Shown one piece after another: positions 61,606-64,000 of a stretch of DNA of 64,000 nucleotides. The translations under genes and the position numbers were made by a program. Below the pieces are notes generated by a model. It was not told where the DNA came from and did no database searches. It saw only the letters and a program-made list of their open reading frames with translations. Numbering within the stretch: position 1 is the first letter of the stretch; each line of letters begins with the position of its first letter. The DNA comes from Bacteroidota bacterium (lineage in GTDB: Bacteria; Bacteroidota; Bacteroidia; AKYH767-A; 2013-40CM-41-45), in contig QQVM01000017.1 in the NCBI GenBank assembly GCA_003389385.1, positions 260,443 through 324,442 on the forward strand, written 5' to 3'.

Positions 61606-62949
61606 TTAATAAATGGAATTGCCCATTGATTTGTCAAGTTCTATTTTGGAAATCACTGCTTCGTACATTGCAGAGAAGTAATTTGTTTGGGCATCCTTTA
61701 ATGACGTTTCTGCATCCATGATTTCCAGGCTGGAACCGACTCCCTGATCATATTTTATTTTGGATATATTATAGATATCTGTTGCCAATTGAAGGTTTTG
61801 CTCCTGAACCTCGAGGGAGTTTAAAGCGTCAACGAGTGAATTTCTCTTCGCAGAAATTTCAATCAATGCACCCTGCTCAAAGGATTTAATTTCATTTCTG
61901 ATTTTTTGCAGTGAAAGTTTTTCCTGTCTGATTTTCGAGTTTTTTTGCAGGCCATCAAAAATTGGAAAACGAACAGTGGCTCCCACTACGGCTGTACTGA
62001 ACCATCTTCTGTCGGAGTCAAAGAAATTCATTTCGGTGCGCTGGGCATTCGCGCTCAGGCTTCCGTATGCATGAAGGGTGGGGTAGTATCCTGCCCTGTA
62101 CCTTCTAATATTGTATTCCTGGAGCTGAGACTGAGTTTGCAAAATTGAATATTCTATTCTTTTTGTCACATCTGCCTTTTCAAGAGGAACAGAAATGTTT
62201 TTGATGTCAGAAGATGAAAGTGAATCTGTAAGAATAAGTTTCATCTGAGCATTCATTCCAATTTGAAATTTCAGGATCTGATCAGACAGAAGAATCAGTC
62301 TTCCGAACTTGTCTTGTTCAGAGCGAATGTTGTTCAATTCAAGTTTCACCCTGTCATAGTCGAGCTTTTCTACAAATCCGTTTTCATACAAAGCCTTTGT
62401 GTCATCATGAAGTTTTGTAATTCGCTGAACGTTTGCATCCAGAACTTTTCTTCTTTCAATAAGAAGCAGATTGTTATAGTAGGCTTTGTAAACGTTAAGG
62501 GCTGTTTCCGTTTCAGTGCGTGATAAATTTCTTGTAGCCAGTTCATGAAATGTTCTTGTTGCTTTTACACCCAATAAGTAAGTAGGATCAAACAGCAATT
62601 GTGAAGCGCTGAGATTACCGGTCGCATTCCATTTTGTGCCGAACTGTATAGGAATAAATTCTCCCGCTTCTCCTTCAAAAAATTCAGCAGGAAGCAAAGA
62701 TGTTGGCAGTTCCACGAAATGCTGCACATCAAAACTGCTGTTCACCTGTGGAAGTCCTATGCCTACGATCTCCCTCACCTGAGCTTTGGAAATTCCTGCA
62801 TCGAGTCTTGCATTCTGTACATCCATTTGATTCTGAAGAGCGTATTCAACTGCCTGCTTTGCTGAAAACCGGTAAACGCTGTCCTGAACAATCGAATGAG
62901 CCCTTTGCCCGTACAAAAGAAGCAATAGTCCGATTAGTGTTTTTTTCAT
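61606..62949 (-). CDS. TolC family outer-membrane efflux protein
   Basis: The 447-residue protein has a signal peptide (MKKTLIGLLLLLYG, cleavage near AHSIV) and the two-repeat helical pattern of TolC (SAKQAVEYALQNQMDVQNARLDAGISKAQ, a tunnel helix region, then QIRRYRAG-type YNIRRYRAGYYPTLHAYGSLS and the second repeat to residue ~440). No lipobox is seen. It is the shared outer-membrane channel for the RND adaptor and probably for the ABC adaptor of the same operon. It lies 23 bp after the TetR gene. Confidence 0.92.
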   Translation of the reverse strand: MKKTLIGLLLLLYGQRAHSIVQDSVYRFSAKQAVEYALQNQMDVQNARLDAGISKAQVREIVGIGLPQVNSSFDVQHFVELPTSLLPAEFFEGEAGEFIPIQFGTKWNATGNLSASQLLFDPTYLLGVKATRTFHELATRNLSRTETETALNVYKAYYNNLLLIERRKVLDANVQRITKLHDDTKALYENGFVEKLDYDRVKLELNNIRSEQDKFGRLILLSDQILKFQIGMNAQMKLILTDSLSSSDIKNISVPLEKADVTKRIEYSILQTQSQLQEYNIRRYRAGYYPTLHAYGSLSANAQRTEMNFFDSDRRWFSTAVVGATVRFPIFDGLQKNSKIRQEKLSLQKIRNEIKSFEQGALIEISAKRNSLVDALNSLEVQEQNLQLATDIYNISKIKYDQGVGSSLEIMDAETSLKDAQTNYFSAMYEAVISKIELDKSMGNSIY

Positions 62950-62972
62950 AAAATTAGTTTTGAGAAAAATTA

Positions 62973-63614
62973 TTATTCTTCTTCTTCTTCAATGTTTTTG
63001 TATTTGTTAACCAACTTGTGCCCTTTTAATGTAACCACACCTTGCAGGAAATGATCCAGCAAGGTAACCTGCACTTCTCCCACATTAAATTGATCTGGAG
63101 GAAAAGCTTCAGGATTAAATGCCAGCTCGACTTGTTCCAGACGCAGTCTTGCTAGGATTTTTACTTTCAGATCGCTCCTGTAGAGGTTTTGTTTCATGCC
63201 CATTTTAAGGTTGTCTTCGATAAATCCGGTAAGCTCTTTCTCTCTGAATGATTTAAAATGTTTCCAAGATGCCGAGTGATATTTTTGCAGGTCATAAAAC
63301 AGAATAGGGTTCATAGTTTGGAATTTGTTTCCCATGTATTGCATCATCTGCATAAGCTCATGAATCGCGTTGGTAGAGGATTCCCTGATTCCATGCATGT
63401 CCTCCAGCTGCTTTTTTAATTCCGATAAGACCAGTTCAGTTACCAGGTTTTGTTTGTCCTTGCAGGTTTTGTAAATGGTTTTTTTTGACATGCCCAATTT
63501 TGCAGCAATGTCATCCATTGTTACACTTTTCACGCCGTGTCTGAAAAACAATTCTCTTGCAGCATTGAGTATTCTCTCAGAAATCAAATGACTGTGGTCT
63601 GTAACTTGTTCCAT
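62973..63614 (-). CDS. TetR-family regulator of the efflux operon
   Basis: The 213-residue protein has the TetR DNA-binding domain at its N-terminus: helix-turn-helix ARELFFRHGVKSVTMDDIAAKLGMSKKTIYKTCKDKQNLV (~17-55). The ligand domain fills the rest and ends in a run of glutamates. It is the first gene of the eight-gene efflux operon, 23 bp before tolC. A 30-bp palindrome overlapping its promoter lies directly upstream, so it probably represses its own operon and is released by a pump substrate. The inducer is unknown. Confidence 0.9.
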   Translation of the reverse strand: MEQVTDHSHLISERILNAARELFFRHGVKSVTMDDIAAKLGMSKKTIYKTCKDKQNLVTELVLSELKKQLEDMHGIRESSTNAIHELMQMMQYMGNKFQTMNPILFYDLQKYHSASWKHFKSFREKELTGFIEDNLKMGMKQNLYRSDLKVKILARLRLEQVELAFNPEAFPPDQFNVGEVQVTLLDHFLQGVVTLKGHKLVNKYKNIEEEEE

Positions 63615-63621
63615 TAGGACG

Positions 63622-63652
63622 CAAAACTATGGAAACTTTTAGGATACATAAA
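63622..63652 (-). promoter_or_regulatory. Promoter-like elements of the TetR-efflux operon
   Basis: On the minus strand the -7 element TAGTTTTG (63629-63622) matches TAnnTTTG, with an imperfect -33 TTTA (63652-63649) 19 bp upstream. The ATG at 63614 follows 7 bases after the -7 element. The palindromic operator overlies the spacer and -33. Confidence 0.45.
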
Positions 63653-63659
63653 GTTTCCA
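63630..63659. promoter_or_regulatory. 30-bp palindrome, candidate TetR operator
   Basis: TGGAAACTTT and AAAGTTTCCA are perfect 10-bp arms separated by 10 bases, starting directly at the -7 element of the efflux operon and covering the -33 position. TetR dimers bind such sites, and its placement would block RNA polymerase. It also lies ~120 bp from the divergent purB start. Confidence 0.55.
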
Positions 63660-63775
63660 AGTATTTTTCGTATAATATTTATTGGATACCTGATTTATGG
63701 AGTTAATTCTTGGAAATTATTCGAAAATCAGCATTACTGAGTTTTGATTTTCTTACCTTCGTGCTATAATTACTG

Positions 63776-64000
63776 ATGCACGACCTGAACTCACTCAATG
63801 CAGTATCCCCGGTTGACGGGCGTTACCGTAATCAAACACTAGTGCTTTCGGATTTCTTCTCCGAGCAAGCTTTGATTCGTTACCGACTCCAGGTAGAGGT
63901 GGAGTATTTCCTTGCTCTCTGTGAAATCCCACTTCCGGAACTTGCCGGAATCAATGCCACATCTGCAGAGAAATTTCGTGATCTGTACAGAAAATTTAAT
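63776..64000 (+). CDS. purB: Adenylosuccinate lyase PurB (3'-truncated by window end)
   Basis: The first 75 codons are present and the frame runs to the window edge. The start MHDLNSLNAVSPVDGRYRN matches the N-terminus of PurB, as in the E. coli-type enzyme with its LTAVSPVDGRY, and continues with FFSEQALIRYRLQVEVEYFLALCEIP. PurB is used twice in purine synthesis, releasing fumarate from SAICAR and adenylosuccinate. It is divergent from the TetR-efflux operon. A near -7 sequence TACCTTCG at 63754-63761 precedes the ATG. Catalytic residues lie beyond the window. Confidence 0.9.
   Translation, partial: MHDLNSLNAVSPVDGRYRNQTLVLSDFFSEQALIRYRLQVEVEYFLALCEIPLPELAGINATSAEKFRDLYRKFN

Noticed and set aside
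53194-63614. Type I secretion system
   Set aside because: The ABC half is a split FtsX-like permease and ATPase, not a fused T1SS ABC exporter, and no RTX-type substrate is nearby.

Overview
This window is chromosomal DNA from a member of the Bacteroidota. The support is several secreted proteins with type IX secretion (T9SS) C-terminal sorting domains, a SprB-repeat protein, a PorU2/PorV2-like pair, TonB receptors with carboxypeptidase-like N-terminal domains, Bacteroidota-type promoters (TTTG-N18-20-TAnnTTTG) and few Shine-Dalgarno sequences. MqnA points to menaquinone made through futalosine. Genus or family cannot be fixed from the sequence. Genes are dense, and there is no rRNA, tRNA, CRISPR array, insertion sequence or prophage.

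Layout. 1-1.35 kb: 3' end of a T9SS-exported protein. 1.4-11.2 kb: fatty-acid degradation. A nitronate-monooxygenase/DUF4442 pair is divergent from acyl-CoA ligase, a fused 3-hydroxyacyl-CoA dehydrogenase/enoyl-CoA hydratase, a MORN-type exported protein, thiolase and acyl-CoA dehydrogenase. 11.4-14 kb: large T9SS protein. 14-17.2 kb: metal-handling trio of a small Cys-rich membrane protein, a TonB receptor with a Cys pair, and an exported HMA protein. 17.2-22.6 kb: amidohydrolase lipoprotein, DinB/BstA-like protein, exported YciI-like protein, S41 peptidase, YebC. 22.6-28.8 kb: PorU2-like C25 protein and its PorV2-like partner. 29-30 kb: pssA and purS. 30-35.5 kb: minus-strand run kdsD, tatC, AhpD-like, DUF5686, lptB, divergent from recQ (35.7-37.9 kb). 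37.9-42.3 kb: SprB-repeat protein with a type B sorting domain. 42.6-44 kb: mdh and a retropepsin-like protein. 44-49.5 kb: tightly overlapped minus-strand operon of a His-rich small protein, a TonB receptor, two paralogous His-His lipoproteins, a cytochrome c/beta-propeller lipoprotein and a DCC thiol oxidoreductase. 49.7-53.1 kb: Kelch T9SS protein, RluE-like pseudouridine synthase, M43 metalloprotease. 53.2-63.6 kb: eight-gene minus-strand operon of TetR, TolC, RND adaptor, RND pump, second adaptor, ABC permease, ABC ATPase and mqnA. 63.8 kb to the end: 5' part of purB.

How the genes work together. The acyl-CoA genes cover a whole beta-oxidation cycle. The T9SS substrates would be exported and either anchored or released at the surface, where the PorU2/PorV2-like pair may act. 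Two separate TonB loci each begin with a small metal-ligand-rich membrane protein, which suggests metal uptake. The best candidate for a little-described system is the 44-49.5 kb operon: paired His-His lipoproteins and a cytochrome-propeller lipoprotein behind a TonB receptor. Second is the efflux operon, which combines RND and ABC pump parts around one TolC under an apparent TetR palindrome. These functional readings are inferences from domain content and gene order.
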